From assembly GCA_900316685.1 (NCBI GenBank), contig ONDS01000016.1, forward strand, positions 1-64,000: a stretch of DNA of 64,000 nucleotides, given 5' to 3'. Below, piece by piece: positions 25,598-33,692 of this stretch; position 1 is the first letter of the stretch; every line of letters begins with the position of its first letter. Below the pieces are notes generated by a model. The model had not been told where the DNA came from and made no database searches. It saw nothing but the letters and a program-made list of their open reading frames with translations. A program made the translations under genes and the position numbers. Origin of the DNA: an uncultured Prevotellaceae bacterium (GTDB taxonomy: Bacteria > Bacteroidota > Bacteroidia > Bacteroidales > Bacteroidaceae).

Positions 25598-26578
25598 ATG
25601 GAAATCAACAATTTGAAAATCGTTTTTATGGGCACACCGGAGTTCGCGGTGGAATCCCTGCGGATCTTGGTGGAAAACGGCTGTCAGGTGGTGGCGGTGG
25701 TCACCCAACCCGATAAACCGGTGGGGCGGCATGCCAGCACCCTTCACCAACCTCCCGTCAAACAATATGCCTTGCAACAGGGGCTACCGGTATTGCAGCC
25801 GGAAAAGATGCGCGACCCTGCATTCATCCAGGAACTTGAAGCTTACCATGCCGACCTATTCGTAGTGGTGGCTTTCCGCATGTTGCCCGAAGTGGTATGG
25901 AACATGCCGCGCTTCGGAACATTTAATGTGCATGCCGCGCTACTGCCTCAATACCGGGGGGCGGCACCCATCAATTGGGCTATCATCAACGGGGAAAAAC
26001 AAACGGGTGTGACCACCTTCTTCCTCGACCACGACATTGACACGGGGCGCATCATCATGCAGAAGCCTTTCGATATCCCCGATGATGCCGATGTAGAATA
26101 TGTCTACAACGGGTTGATGCAACTGGGCGCGGAAATATGTATGGAGACGGTCGAAGCGATAGCACAAGCCGATGGGCAACTGTCCACACATGACCAATCC
26201 CTCATGATACCCGAAGGCAACGAACTGCATGGGGCTCCGAAAATCTTCAAGGAGACGTGTCGCATCAATTGGAAACAGCCCATGGCGCGCATCCACAATT
26301 TCGTGCGTGGATTGTCTCCTATCCCTGGGGCATGGACCACGTTTACCCATGAGGGTGGTGTGCAGCAGACGATGAAGATCTATAAGACTTCGCTCTCTAG
26401 CCGTCGCTGGGCGGATGTTCCCGTGGGAGGAGTGATATGCGAAGGAAAACAGATGTTCGTGGCTGTGGAAGACGGCAGCGTGGTGGTCGAATCCATGCAA
26501 CTGGCGGGAAAGAAACGAATGGATACCAAGGATTTCCTCAATGGTTTCCACGACGATGGTCAATGGATGATGGTATAA
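25598..26578 (+). CDS. fmt: Methionyl-tRNA formyltransferase
   Basis: Formylates initiator Met-tRNA using 10-formyl-tetrahydrofolate. The 326-residue length is normal. Visible: N-terminal MGTPEFAVESL, the folate-site region NVHAALLPQYRGAAPINWAI with the catalytic Asn and His, and the Asp in DHDIDTGRII. A C-terminal OB-like domain binds tRNA. It starts 36 bases after the ClC gene and likely ends that operon. Confidence 0.96.
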   Translation: MEINNLKIVFMGTPEFAVESLRILVENGCQVVAVVTQPDKPVGRHASTLHQPPVKQYALQQGLPVLQPEKMRDPAFIQELEAYHADLFVVVAFRMLPEVVWNMPRFGTFNVHAALLPQYRGAAPINWAIINGEKQTGVTTFFLDHDIDTGRIIMQKPFDIPDDADVEYVYNGLMQLGAEICMETVEAIAQADGQLSTHDQSLMIPEGNELHGAPKIFKETCRINWKQPMARIHNFVRGLSPIPGAWTTFTHEGGVQQTMKIYKTSLSSRRWADVPVGGVICEGKQMFVAVEDGSVVVESMQLAGKKRMDTKDFLNGFHDDGQWMMV

Positions 26579-26623
26579 AAGCGTTTTCTTCGGGATAAAG
26601 TGCTTTTTTCCAATGTTTTTTAG

Positions 26624-26631
26624 TATTTTTG
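26624..26631 (+). promoter_or_regulatory. Promoter -7 element for the manC-gmd-fcl group (TATTTTTG)
   Basis: TATTTTTG fits the -7 consensus, 28 bases before the manC ATG. The upstream region is T-rich, without an exact TTTG at the right distance. Confidence 0.55.
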
Positions 26632-26659
26632 CACACGTTATTCATTACACATTCAGTTT

Positions 26660-27724
26660 ATGGCGAACAACAACCAACATCTTGTCATCATGGCCGGCGG
26701 CATAGGTAGCCGCTTCTGGCCCATGAGCACCAAGGAGATGCCAAAGCAGTTTATCGATGTTCTCGGAGTGGGACGGTCACTTCTCCAACTGACCTTCGAC
26801 CGTTTCAAGGGAATATGCCCACCGGAAAACGTGTGGATCGTCACCAACCAAGCCTATAAGGATATCTGCGCCACCCAGTTGCCGGAAATTCCGCAGGGTA
26901 ATATTCTCTGCGAACCATGTCGGCGTAATACGGCTCCCTGTATAGCTTATGTCAGCTGGCGCATCAAGGTGCAAGACCCCAAGGCCAATGTCGTAGTGAC
27001 ACCCAGCGACCATATCGTAACCAATACCGAGGAATTTCGGAGGGTCATCAAGCAATGCCTAAAATTCACCGGCGAGACGGATGCCATCGTCACCCTCGGA
27101 ATGAAACCCACACGGCCGGAAACAGGCTATGGATATATACAAGCCGACCTGACAGCCAGCTCTCCCCGCAACAAGGAGATTTTCCGTGTCGACAACTTCA
27201 GGGAGAAACCCGACCTGGAAACAGCACAGAAATACATCAAGCAAAAGAATTTCTTCTGGAACGCGGGCATCTTCATCTGGAGTGTCAGCACTATTGTCAA
27301 CGCATTCCGGATTTACAAACCCGTCTTGAGCAAACAGTTCGAAAGCCTGGCTCACATCTATGGCACCCCTCAGGAACAGGATATCATCAACCAGCGCTAT
27401 CCTGAATGTGAGAGTATATCCGTCGACTATGCCATCATGGAGAAAGCGGAGGAAATCTTCGTCTGTCCCGCCGACTTCGGATGGAGCGATTTGGGCACAT
27501 GGGGCTCGTTGCTCGTAGAAACGCCCAAGGACATGTATGGAAACGGGAAAATCGGTCCCGACATATCGCTTTTCGATACCAACAACAGCATCATCCATAC
27601 CACCGGCATGAAAAAGGTCGTTGTGCAAGGACTCGACGGTTATATCGTGGCTGAAAACAATGGCACTTTGCTCATCTGTAAGTTGGCCGACGAACAGCGC
27701 ATCAAACAGTTCTCGGGAGAGTGA
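26660..27724 (+). CDS. manC: Mannose-1-phosphate guanylyltransferase
   Basis: Makes GDP-mannose from GTP and mannose-1-phosphate. The 354 residues correspond to the nucleotidyltransferase domain only; the C-terminal isomerase domain of bifunctional ManC/AlgA proteins is absent. Motifs: [20 protein letters not shown] near residue 11, VVTPSDH, FREKPD, and the product-side NAGIFIW and [11 protein letters not shown]. It heads the GDP-fucose cluster followed by gmd and fcl, which use its product. Confidence 0.95.
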   Translation: MANNNQHLVIMAGGIGSRFWPMSTKEMPKQFIDVLGVGRSLLQLTFDRFKGICPPENVWIVTNQAYKDICATQLPEIPQGNILCEPCRRNTAPCIAYVSWRIKVQDPKANVVVTPSDHIVTNTEEFRRVIKQCLKFTGETDAIVTLGMKPTRPETGYGYIQADLTASSPRNKEIFRVDNFREKPDLETAQKYIKQKNFFWNAGIFIWSVSTIVNAFRIYKPVLSKQFESLAHIYGTPQEQDIINQRYPECESISVDYAIMEKAEEIFVCPADFGWSDLGTWGSLLVETPKDMYGNGKIGPDISLFDTNNSIIHTTGMKKVVVQGLDGYIVAENNGTLLICKLADEQRIKQFSGE

Positions 27725-27800
27725 AACAACGCTCTTCCGCTTTTCTTTTCTCCCCATAAAAATAGAATCAACCATCATAGAAAATAACAATCATCGACAA

Positions 27801-28889
27801 ATGAATAAAGTAGCGTTAATCACCGGCATCACAGGACAGGATGGTTCCTTCTTGGCCGAATTCCTGATTGAAAAAGGTTATGAAGTGCACGGATTGCTTC
27901 GCCGTTCTTCTTCGTTCAACACCGCCCGTATCGAGCACCTCTATCTTGATGAATGGGTGCGCGACATGAAACAGAAACGGTTGGTCAACCTTCATTGGGC
28001 GGACATGACCGACTCGTCGTCGCTCATCCGCATCATCCGCGAGACTCAACCCACCGAGATATACAACCTCGCGGCGCAAAGCCATGTCAAGGTGTCTTTC
28101 GACGTGCCGGAATATACCGCCGATACCGATGCCGTGGGCGTGCTACGCTTGCTGGAAGCCGTACGTATATGTGGACTGGAAAAGACATGCCGCATCTACC
28201 AAGCGTCAACCTCCGAACTCTTCGGCCTTGTCCAGGAGGTGCCTCAGAAAGAGACCACTCCCTTCTATCCCCGTTCACCCTATGGTGTGGCCAAACTCTA
28301 TGGCTTCTGGATCATGAAGAATTACCGCGAGTCGTATGGCATGTATTGCTGCAATGGTATACTCTTCAACCATGAGAGTGAGCGTAGGGGTGAGACCTTC
28401 GTCACCAGGAAAATCACGTTGGCGGCGGCACGCATCGCACAGGGATTCCAGGATAAGCTCTATCTGGGCAATCTCAATTCCTTGCGCGACTGGGGCTATG
28501 CCCGCGATTATGTGGAGTGCATGTGGCTGATACTGCAACAGCCCGAACCCGAAGATTTCGTCATTGCCACGGGCGAGTACCATACCGTCAGGGAATTCGC
28601 CACCTTGGCTTTCCATGAGGTGGGTATCGAACTGGAATGGAAAGGAGAGGGCGTTGACGAGAAGGGCTACGACAAGGCGACAGGTAAGGCGTTGGTCGAG
28701 GTCGACCCCAAATATTTCCGTCCCGCAGAGGTCGATCAGCTCCTCGGCGATCCTTCGAAAGCCAAGAGCAAACTGGGATGGAACCCCACGAAAACCTCCT
28801 TCTCGGAGTTGGTGCGTATCATGGTGCAGCATGATATGAAGTTCGTACGCAAACTGCATCTGAAGGCTCAACTTGATAAAGAGGACTGA
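27801..28889 (+). CDS. gmd: GDP-mannose 4,6-dehydratase
   Basis: Converts GDP-mannose to GDP-4-keto-6-deoxymannose, the first step to GDP-fucose. The ATG at 27801 gives 362 residues, the family length; a longer in-frame reading upstream lies inside manC and was rejected. Motifs: the nucleotide-binding start [16 protein letters not shown], the LRRSSSFNT loop, the catalytic Thr/Glu in STSELFG, Y-x3-K in [10 protein letters not shown], and [16 protein letters not shown]. It is separated by one base from fcl, implying coupled translation. Confidence 0.97.
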   Translation: MNKVALITGITGQDGSFLAEFLIEKGYEVHGLLRRSSSFNTARIEHLYLDEWVRDMKQKRLVNLHWADMTDSSSLIRIIRETQPTEIYNLAAQSHVKVSFDVPEYTADTDAVGVLRLLEAVRICGLEKTCRIYQASTSELFGLVQEVPQKETTPFYPRSPYGVAKLYGFWIMKNYRESYGMYCCNGILFNHESERRGETFVTRKITLAAARIAQGFQDKLYLGNLNSLRDWGYARDYVECMWLILQQPEPEDFVIATGEYHTVREFATLAFHEVGIELEWKGEGVDEKGYDKATGKALVEVDPKYFRPAEVDQLLGDPSKAKSKLGWNPTKTSFSELVRIMVQHDMKFVRKLHLKAQLDKED

Positions 28890-28890
28890 T

Positions 28891-30063
28891 ATGACGCTCG
28901 ACAAAAACGCTAAGATTTACGTGGCGGGCCATCGTGGACTGGTGGGTTCCGCCATATGGAACAACTTGCTCCAACGGGGTTACACCAATCTCGTAGGACG
29001 TACGCATAGCGAGCTCGACCTTACCGACCAACAGGCTGTGAAACGTTTCTTCGACGAGGAACGCCCCGAGGCTGTTGTGCTGGCGGCAGCATTCGTTGGT
29101 GGTATCATGGCTAATTCTCTCTATCGAGCCGACTTCATCATGCAGAACATGCTCATGCAGTGCAATGTCATCGGCGAGTCGTACCGCCACGGGGTGAAGA
29201 AACTGCTGTTCTTGGGTTCCACCTGTATTTATCCCAAGAATGCACCGCAGCCCATGACCGAGGACCAATTGCTTACCTCACCCCTTGAATACTCTAATGA
29301 GGAATATGCCATAGCCAAGATAGCAGGACTGAAGATGTGTGAGAGTTACAACCTGCAATATGGTACCAACTATATAGCGGTCATGCCGACCAATCTCTAT
29401 GGCCCGAACGATAATTTCCATCTTGAGAACAGCCATGTAATGCCGGCGATGATGCGTAAGGTCTATCTTGCCAAACTCATCAACGACGACAACTGGACAG
29501 CAATCAGGAAGGATATCGACGCTCGGCCCGTGGAGGGTATCGATGGGTCGGCTTCCCAGGAAAAGATTCTCGAGATCTTGGCCAAATATGGTATTTATAA
29601 TAATAAGGTGGTGCTGTGGGGCACCGGCACGCCGCTTCGTGAATTCCTCTGGAGTGAGGATATGGCCGACGCCAGTGTCCATGTGCTGCTCAATGTCGAT
29701 TTCTCCGATGTCATAGGCATCGAGAAATATTCGTCTGTCCACTATGGCGCTGAAGCCAATGGCGTGGTGGACCGCAATCATTCCCAGGGAAGGGGTGGTG
29801 CCATTCCATCGCTGGGTGAGATACGCAACTGCCACATCAACGTGGGGACGGGCAAGGAACTGACCATCCGCGAGTTGGCGCAGTTGGTTGTCGAAGTAGT
29901 AGGCTTCACTGGCAAGGTGGAATTCGATGTCACCAAGCCCGATGGCACACCCCGCAAACTTATTGACGTGTCAAAGCTTCACCGCCTGGGATGGACCCAT
30001 AAAGTGGAAATCGAGGAGGGTGTCGCCCGGCTTTTCCAATGGTATCAATCCACTCTTGTATAA
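28891..30063 (+). CDS. fcl: GDP-L-fucose synthase
   Basis: Epimerase-reductase producing GDP-L-fucose. The ATG at 28891 (one base after the gmd stop) gives 390 residues. The fold begins with [14 protein letters not shown] and has the active-site Y-x3-K in [11 protein letters not shown] and the [20 protein letters not shown] motif. It is about 70 residues longer than the E. coli enzyme, the extra sequence lying between [11 protein letters not shown] and [12 protein letters not shown] and after VLLNVDF. Comparable insertions occur in Bacteroides homologues as far as I know. GDP-fucose feeds surface glycans and protein O-fucosylation in this order. Confidence 0.95.
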   Translation: MTLDKNAKIYVAGHRGLVGSAIWNNLLQRGYTNLVGRTHSELDLTDQQAVKRFFDEERPEAVVLAAAFVGGIMANSLYRADFIMQNMLMQCNVIGESYRHGVKKLLFLGSTCIYPKNAPQPMTEDQLLTSPLEYSNEEYAIAKIAGLKMCESYNLQYGTNYIAVMPTNLYGPNDNFHLENSHVMPAMMRKVYLAKLINDDNWTAIRKDIDARPVEGIDGSASQEKILEILAKYGIYNNKVVLWGTGTPLREFLWSEDMADASVHVLLNVDFSDVIGIEKYSSVHYGAEANGVVDRNHSQGRGGAIPSLGEIRNCHINVGTGKELTIRELAQLVVEVVGFTGKVEFDVTKPDGTPRKLIDVSKLHRLGWTHKVEIEEGVARLFQWYQSTLV

Positions 30064-30075
30064 TGAAATAACACC

Positions 30076-30657
30076 ATGCAGATACAAAAAACAAATATCG
30101 AAGGACTCATCGTCATCCAACCCCGTATCTTTCTCGATGCCAGAGGCTATTTCTTCGAATCATACTCGAAAAAGGTCTTCGACGAGCAGGTGAGGACAGT
30201 CAATTTCGTGCAGGACAATGAAAGCAAATCGTCTTTCGGTGTGCTTCGCGGCTTGCATTTCCAAAAACCGCCTTATGCACAAAGCAAACTGGTGAGGGTG
30301 ATTCACGGCAGGGTGCTCGATGTGGCGGTGGATATACGCAAGGGGTCGCCTACCTATGGGCAATGGATGGCCGTTGAACTTTCCGGCGAGAAGCAGAACC
30401 AACTTTTCATTCCGCGTGGCTTTGCTCATGGCTTCAGCGTGCTGAGCGATGAAGCGGTATTCCAATACAAATGCGACAATTTTTACCATCCGGAGAGCGA
30501 AGGAGCCATCGCCTGGGATGATCCACAGTTGAATATCGACTGGCAACTGCCTAAGGAGAGCATCATCCTCTCGCAAAAAGATACCCACCATCCTTTGCTC
30601 GCAGAGATAGAGAGTCCTTTCGATTATCGGGCCGACCTTTATCCCGACGTGAAATAG
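30076..30657 (+). CDS. rfbC: dTDP-4-dehydrorhamnose 3,5-epimerase
   Basis: Cupin-fold enzyme of dTDP-L-rhamnose synthesis. The 193 residues show DARGYFFESY, the RGLHFQKPPYAQSKLVRV motif with the active-site His, DVAVDIRKGSPTYGQW, and IPRGFAHGFSVLSD. It follows fcl by 12 bases, which places a rhamnose gene inside the fucose operon; rfbD is on the other strand 13 kb away. Confidence 0.95.
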   Translation: MQIQKTNIEGLIVIQPRIFLDARGYFFESYSKKVFDEQVRTVNFVQDNESKSSFGVLRGLHFQKPPYAQSKLVRVIHGRVLDVAVDIRKGSPTYGQWMAVELSGEKQNQLFIPRGFAHGFSVLSDEAVFQYKCDNFYHPESEGAIAWDDPQLNIDWQLPKESIILSQKDTHHPLLAEIESPFDYRADLYPDVK

Positions 30658-30669
30658 CTACTCTTTCCT

Positions 30670-31497
30670 ATGAGCACATCAAGATGTCTGTTTGCCAGCA
30701 TGCTCCTTGCGGGATGGGGGTTGATTCTGGGCTGTCAGGCTTCGTCTTCCAAAAGAGTCAAACCTGTGGAGATGGATGCTGTCGATTCGGCATTCGCCAT
30801 GCTATCACAAGAAACGGTTTCCGAAACTGTCGATACCGTGGCTGCTGATGTGTCACCTGCCGAAGCATGGGTGGAAGTGGTCAATACCGATCAACTGATA
30901 ATTTTCTATCCACGCTTTGCCACGATCGATCTGGTGTGCCAAACGATGCCCAATCCGGAGACTGACACTGACGTGCTATTCTGTTGCGAAGCGGCGTTCA
31001 CGGGTGAGTTGAAACTCGATTTCAGTCATTCCAATATCGCCGATCCTCATGTATCCGGGGGCAAATGGTACAAGGGATATACCTGTAAGGCCAATACAGG
31101 GGCGTTCATGTGGTATGACGGCACATGGCGTTTCGCCAAGAAACCCGTCGACCTTCATCCCGTGGCGGAAAAGAAGGGGATGGCTTTCTGCCAGCGGTTG
31201 CTGATACTCGACGGCGAGACGCAGCCCATGTGGCAGCGGATGAGGAAGAACAAGACGCAGTATCGTGCCTTGTGCGAGGTTGACCATCGCCTGTGCATCA
31301 TCGAAAGCAAGAATGTGATCACCTTCGAACGCTTCCTCTTGCTCTTGGAACAGCAGCGAGTGACTAATGCCATCTATTTGGACATGGGGCGTGGATGGAA
31401 CTACGCATGGTTCCGTACCGACAGCACTCGGGTAGAGAAGTTGCATCCGCTCATACAGATTCCATTTACCACCAACTGGGTGGTTTTCAAACGATAA
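30670..31497 (+). CDS. Lipoprotein, possible phosphodiester-glycosidase (NAGPA-like) fold
   Basis: A lipoprotein signal with lipobox LILGC (Cys at about residue 22) begins this 275-residue protein. The body resembles the NAGPA/phosphodiester glycosidase family in layout. It has an N-x-G-x-F segment (ANTGAFMWYDGTW), a Y-R-A-L-C strand, then a helix-strand unit FERFLLLLEQQRVTNAIYLDMGRGW where the family usually has LDGGGS. The Gly-rich signature is degenerate, so activity is doubtful and the assignment tentative. It sits between rfbC and queD with gaps of 12 and 23 bases, likely in the same transcript. Confidence 0.6.
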   Translation: MSTSRCLFASMLLAGWGLILGCQASSSKRVKPVEMDAVDSAFAMLSQETVSETVDTVAADVSPAEAWVEVVNTDQLIIFYPRFATIDLVCQTMPNPETDTDVLFCCEAAFTGELKLDFSHSNIADPHVSGGKWYKGYTCKANTGAFMWYDGTWRFAKKPVDLHPVAEKKGMAFCQRLLILDGETQPMWQRMRKNKTQYRALCEVDHRLCIIESKNVITFERFLLLLEQQRVTNAIYLDMGRGWNYAWFRTDSTRVEKLHPLIQIPFTTNWVVFKR

Positions 31498-31520
31498 TAT
31501 TCGATAACAATCATAACACT

Positions 31521-31862
31521 ATGTATTACATACAGAAACGAATGGAGATTGCTGGTTGCCACCAGCTGACATTGTCGTATGATAGCAAGTGCGAAAAACT
31601 CCATGGTCATAACTGGATCATCACCGTTCACTGTAAAGCCAAGGAACTGGACCAGAACGGGATGGTGGTCGATTTCAAGTTGATCAAGGACAGGATACAT
31701 GGCTATCTCGACCACGGTATTCTCAACGAACTGATCCCCTACAACCCCACAGCGGAGAACATCGCACGGTGGGTGTGTGAACAGATTCCTCATTGCTGGA
31801 AGGTGGAGGTGCAGGAGAGTGAGAACAATGTGGCGGTATATGTGAAAGACGAAGAGGAATGA
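31521..31862 (+). CDS. queD: 6-carboxy-5,6,7,8-tetrahydropterin synthase (QueD)
   Basis: Second step of the preQ0/queuosine pathway from GTP. The ATG at 31521 gives 113 residues, the single-domain length. Zinc-binding histidines are visible in AGCHQLTL and KLHGHNW; the D-F-x-x-L/I-K motif (VVDFKLIKD) and the LDHGILNEL segment with the catalytic His-Asp follow. The end overlaps queE in an ATGA arrangement. A longer in-frame reading from 31395 lies within the lipoprotein gene and was rejected. Confidence 0.94.
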   Translation: MYYIQKRMEIAGCHQLTLSYDSKCEKLHGHNWIITVHCKAKELDQNGMVVDFKLIKDRIHGYLDHGILNELIPYNPTAENIARWVCEQIPHCWKVEVQESENNVAVYVKDEEE

Positions 31863-32443
31863 GGGTCAACGAAATCTTTTATTCCCTCCAGGGAGAAGGG
31901 TTCCATACGGGCACTCCTGCCATCTTCATCCGCCTTTCAGGCTGCAACCTCAGATGTGCGTTTTGTGATACCTTACATGAGCCGTTCGAGGAATTGTCGG
32001 AAGAGGAGATAATCGAGCGCATCGCCCCTTATCCTGCCTCTTTGGTGGTCGTTACGGGTGGTGAGCCAGCTCTACAGCTTACCGAAAGCTTGGTCGATTT
32101 ACTCCATGTGCAGAATAAGTACGTGGCGGTGGAAACGAATGGCACACACCCACTGCCCGCCAATGTCGATTGGATAACGTTATCTCCCAAGCAGTCGTTT
32201 GTGGGAGATAAAGGAAAGGTGGTGCTCTCCTATGCCGACGAGGTGAAAGTTGTGTACGATGGTGTCCATCCCATCGAACAGATGGTTGAAGGCTTAGAAT
32301 CCGACAACTGGTTCGTGCAGCCATGCGATATTGGTGATGAGCGTCGCAATGCGGAACTCACCGCCCAGTGTATCGACTTCGTGAAAGACCACCCATGGTG
32401 GCGTCTCTCCATTCAGACGCATAAAATACTGGGTATGCCATAA
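31859..32443 (+). CDS. queE: 7-carboxy-7-deazaguanine synthase (QueE), radical SAM
   Basis: Third step of preQ0 synthesis. A 194-residue radical SAM enzyme with the cluster motif C-x3-C-x2-C in GCNLRCAFCD near residue 27, the substrate-side VNEIFYSLQGEGFHTG at the N-terminus, and the TGGEPALQ loop. The start overlaps the queD stop codon by 4 bases (ATGA), indicating translational coupling. QueC and QueF are not in the window. Confidence 0.95.
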   Translation: MRVNEIFYSLQGEGFHTGTPAIFIRLSGCNLRCAFCDTLHEPFEELSEEEIIERIAPYPASLVVVTGGEPALQLTESLVDLLHVQNKYVAVETNGTHPLPANVDWITLSPKQSFVGDKGKVVLSYADEVKVVYDGVHPIEQMVEGLESDNWFVQPCDIGDERRNAELTAQCIDFVKDHPWWRLSIQTHKILGMP

Positions 32444-32467
32444 AAAATGTTGATTTTTTTGTACAAG

Positions 32468-32500
32468 TTTGCTCTATAAGAAAAAAACTTTGTAATTTTG
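32468..32500 (+). promoter_or_regulatory. Promoter of the small-peptide transcript
   Basis: TTTG (32468-32471) and TAATTTTG (32493-32500) are 21 bases apart. The predicted transcript of about 320 bases ends at the hairpin at 32792-32825 and contains only the small peptide gene. Confidence 0.8.
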
Positions 32501-32578
32501 CAGCCGTTTGAAAGAGTTCTGTGTGTATACATGGTTTTCTTGTCAATGAACAAATAATGATTAATCGTGACAATAAAG

Positions 32579-32774
32579 ATGAAAAAGAACAATTATCAAA
32601 AGCCTATCGTCAAATCACTTAGAGGGGGCATTGTTAGTTGGAACCACTGAAAACGAAGTAATCAAAGTAGATGGAGACAGCGACATCAGTTATGGTGGCG
32701 GCGGCGATGGAAGCCCCGAACAGGGTGGACCGGCTCGCGGCAATGCCATCAGTGTCTGGGACGAAGAACTTTAA
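32579..32774 (+). pseudogene. Small acidic Gly-rich peptide gene, frameshifted at a G5 run
   Basis: From the ATG at 32579 the frame reads MKKNNYQKPIVKSLRGG and then meets a stop. Removing one G from the five-G run at 32624-32628 restores a 64-codon frame. It reads on through VGTTENEVIKVDGDSDI, a GGGG stretch and a C-terminal SVWDEEL to the TAA at 32772-32774. The N-terminal K-x-x-Y-x-x-P-x-V and acidic Trp-Asp end match the small peptide gene at 41027-41233. A strong promoter and terminator flank it. It could be a true pseudogene, a sequencing error in a homopolymer, or a recoded gene; I cannot decide between them. No function is known to me for the family. Confidence 0.65.
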
Positions 32775-32791
32775 TCGGTATACTCTATATA

Positions 32792-32825
32792 AAAAAGGAT
32801 TTCCATGAATGTGGAAATCCTTTTT
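32792..32825. terminator. Bidirectional terminator
   Basis: A 14-bp perfect stem AAAAAGGATTTCCA with a 6-base loop has A and T tracts on the two sides. It serves the small-peptide gene and the converging exported-protein gene. Confidence 0.9.
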
Positions 32826-32844
32826 CTTTATTGTCAGTGGATGA

Positions 32845-33630
32845 TTATTTCACCACCACTTTCTGTCCGTTCACCACATAGATGCCAGGTTGCAGGTTGC
32901 TCACCTGTGCCGCGCTGATGCCGGTGGCCACTCTCATGCCGGAGATGTTGTAAACGTCCACCTTGTCGGTGCCGTTGACGATGGCGCTGATGCTCGTCGT
33001 CTCGCCGGCAGCCAAATGATAAGTCGTAAGACTGGTGGCGTTGCCCGAGTCGAGTTTCACAAAACAACGGGTGGCATGGAACCCTCCCTTGGCCTCGTCC
33101 ACTGCCACGAACTTGGCTTCGGAGTTGTCGACGGCGAGGATGCCATACAGTCCAGTGCCCTTGAGCGCTTTCTGTACACCTCCCATCTCCACATATTCGC
33201 TGCCTCCCTTCACACGGAAACCGATGGTGCTTTCACCTTGGGTGATGAGCGTCTCCTTGGAAATTTTCTTCGAACCGTTATTGCCGGTGTAATAGAGGAT
33301 ATAGGGTACGTTGGCTTCGATACCACCGGCCTTGCAGTCTTGGAAGTACAGGGAGACGACACCGCCGGACTCTTCGGCACCGATCAGACGCTCCAGCCTG
33401 CAATCATTGCCGAAGGTCTCATTCAATTCACTCTCGGTCAGGGTGAAAGGCAGGGAGATGGTGTTCCACCCTGTGAACATGTAGCGATTGACATTCACTT
33501 TGCAAACCTGACCATCATATCTGTCTAAGTTCGAACCATTGACAGTGCTCAGGGTAAAGGTTTGCTGTGCACTCAGCGTAAGCGCGGAAATGGCCATGGC
33601 CATGATGAGGTAGATTTTTTTCATGATCAT
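32845..33630 (-). CDS. Exported protein with Prevotella-type C-terminal tail
   Basis: A 261-residue protein with signal peptide (KKIYLIMAMAISALTLSA, then QQ). The body is beta-rich with no domain I recognise (VNRYMFTGWNTISLPF is a segment common in Prevotella surface proteins). The C-terminus YNISGMRVATGISAAQVSNL ... GIYVVNGQKVVVK matches the short sorting-like tail of two other exported proteins here. The start may be 33630 or the ATG two codons later at 33624; both keep the signal peptide. Function unknown. Confidence 0.75.
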   Translation of the reverse strand: MIMKKIYLIMAMAISALTLSAQQTFTLSTVNGSNLDRYDGQVCKVNVNRYMFTGWNTISLPFTLTESELNETFGNDCRLERLIGAEESGGVVSLYFQDCKAGGIEANVPYILYYTGNNGSKKISKETLITQGESTIGFRVKGGSEYVEMGGVQKALKGTGLYGILAVDNSEAKFVAVDEAKGGFHATRCFVKLDSGNATSLTTYHLAAGETTSISAIVNGTDKVDVYNISGMRVATGISAAQVSNLQPGIYVVNGQKVVVK

Positions 33631-33656
33631 ATATTTTAGTTAAGATGTTCGATATG

Positions 33657-33688
33657 CAAAAATACGATTAATTTCCATACATGCCAAA
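33657..33688 (-). promoter_or_regulatory. Promoter for the exported-protein gene at 32845
   Basis: On the minus strand TTTG (33688-33685) and TATTTTTG (33664-33657) are 20 bases apart. The leader to the ATG is about 26 bases. Confidence 0.75.
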
Positions 33689-33692
33689 TTTT

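Noticed and set aside
32179-32209. 10-bp inverted repeat (TTATCTCCCA) inside queE
   Set aside because: Short stem with an 11-base loop within a conserved coding segment; compatible with chance.
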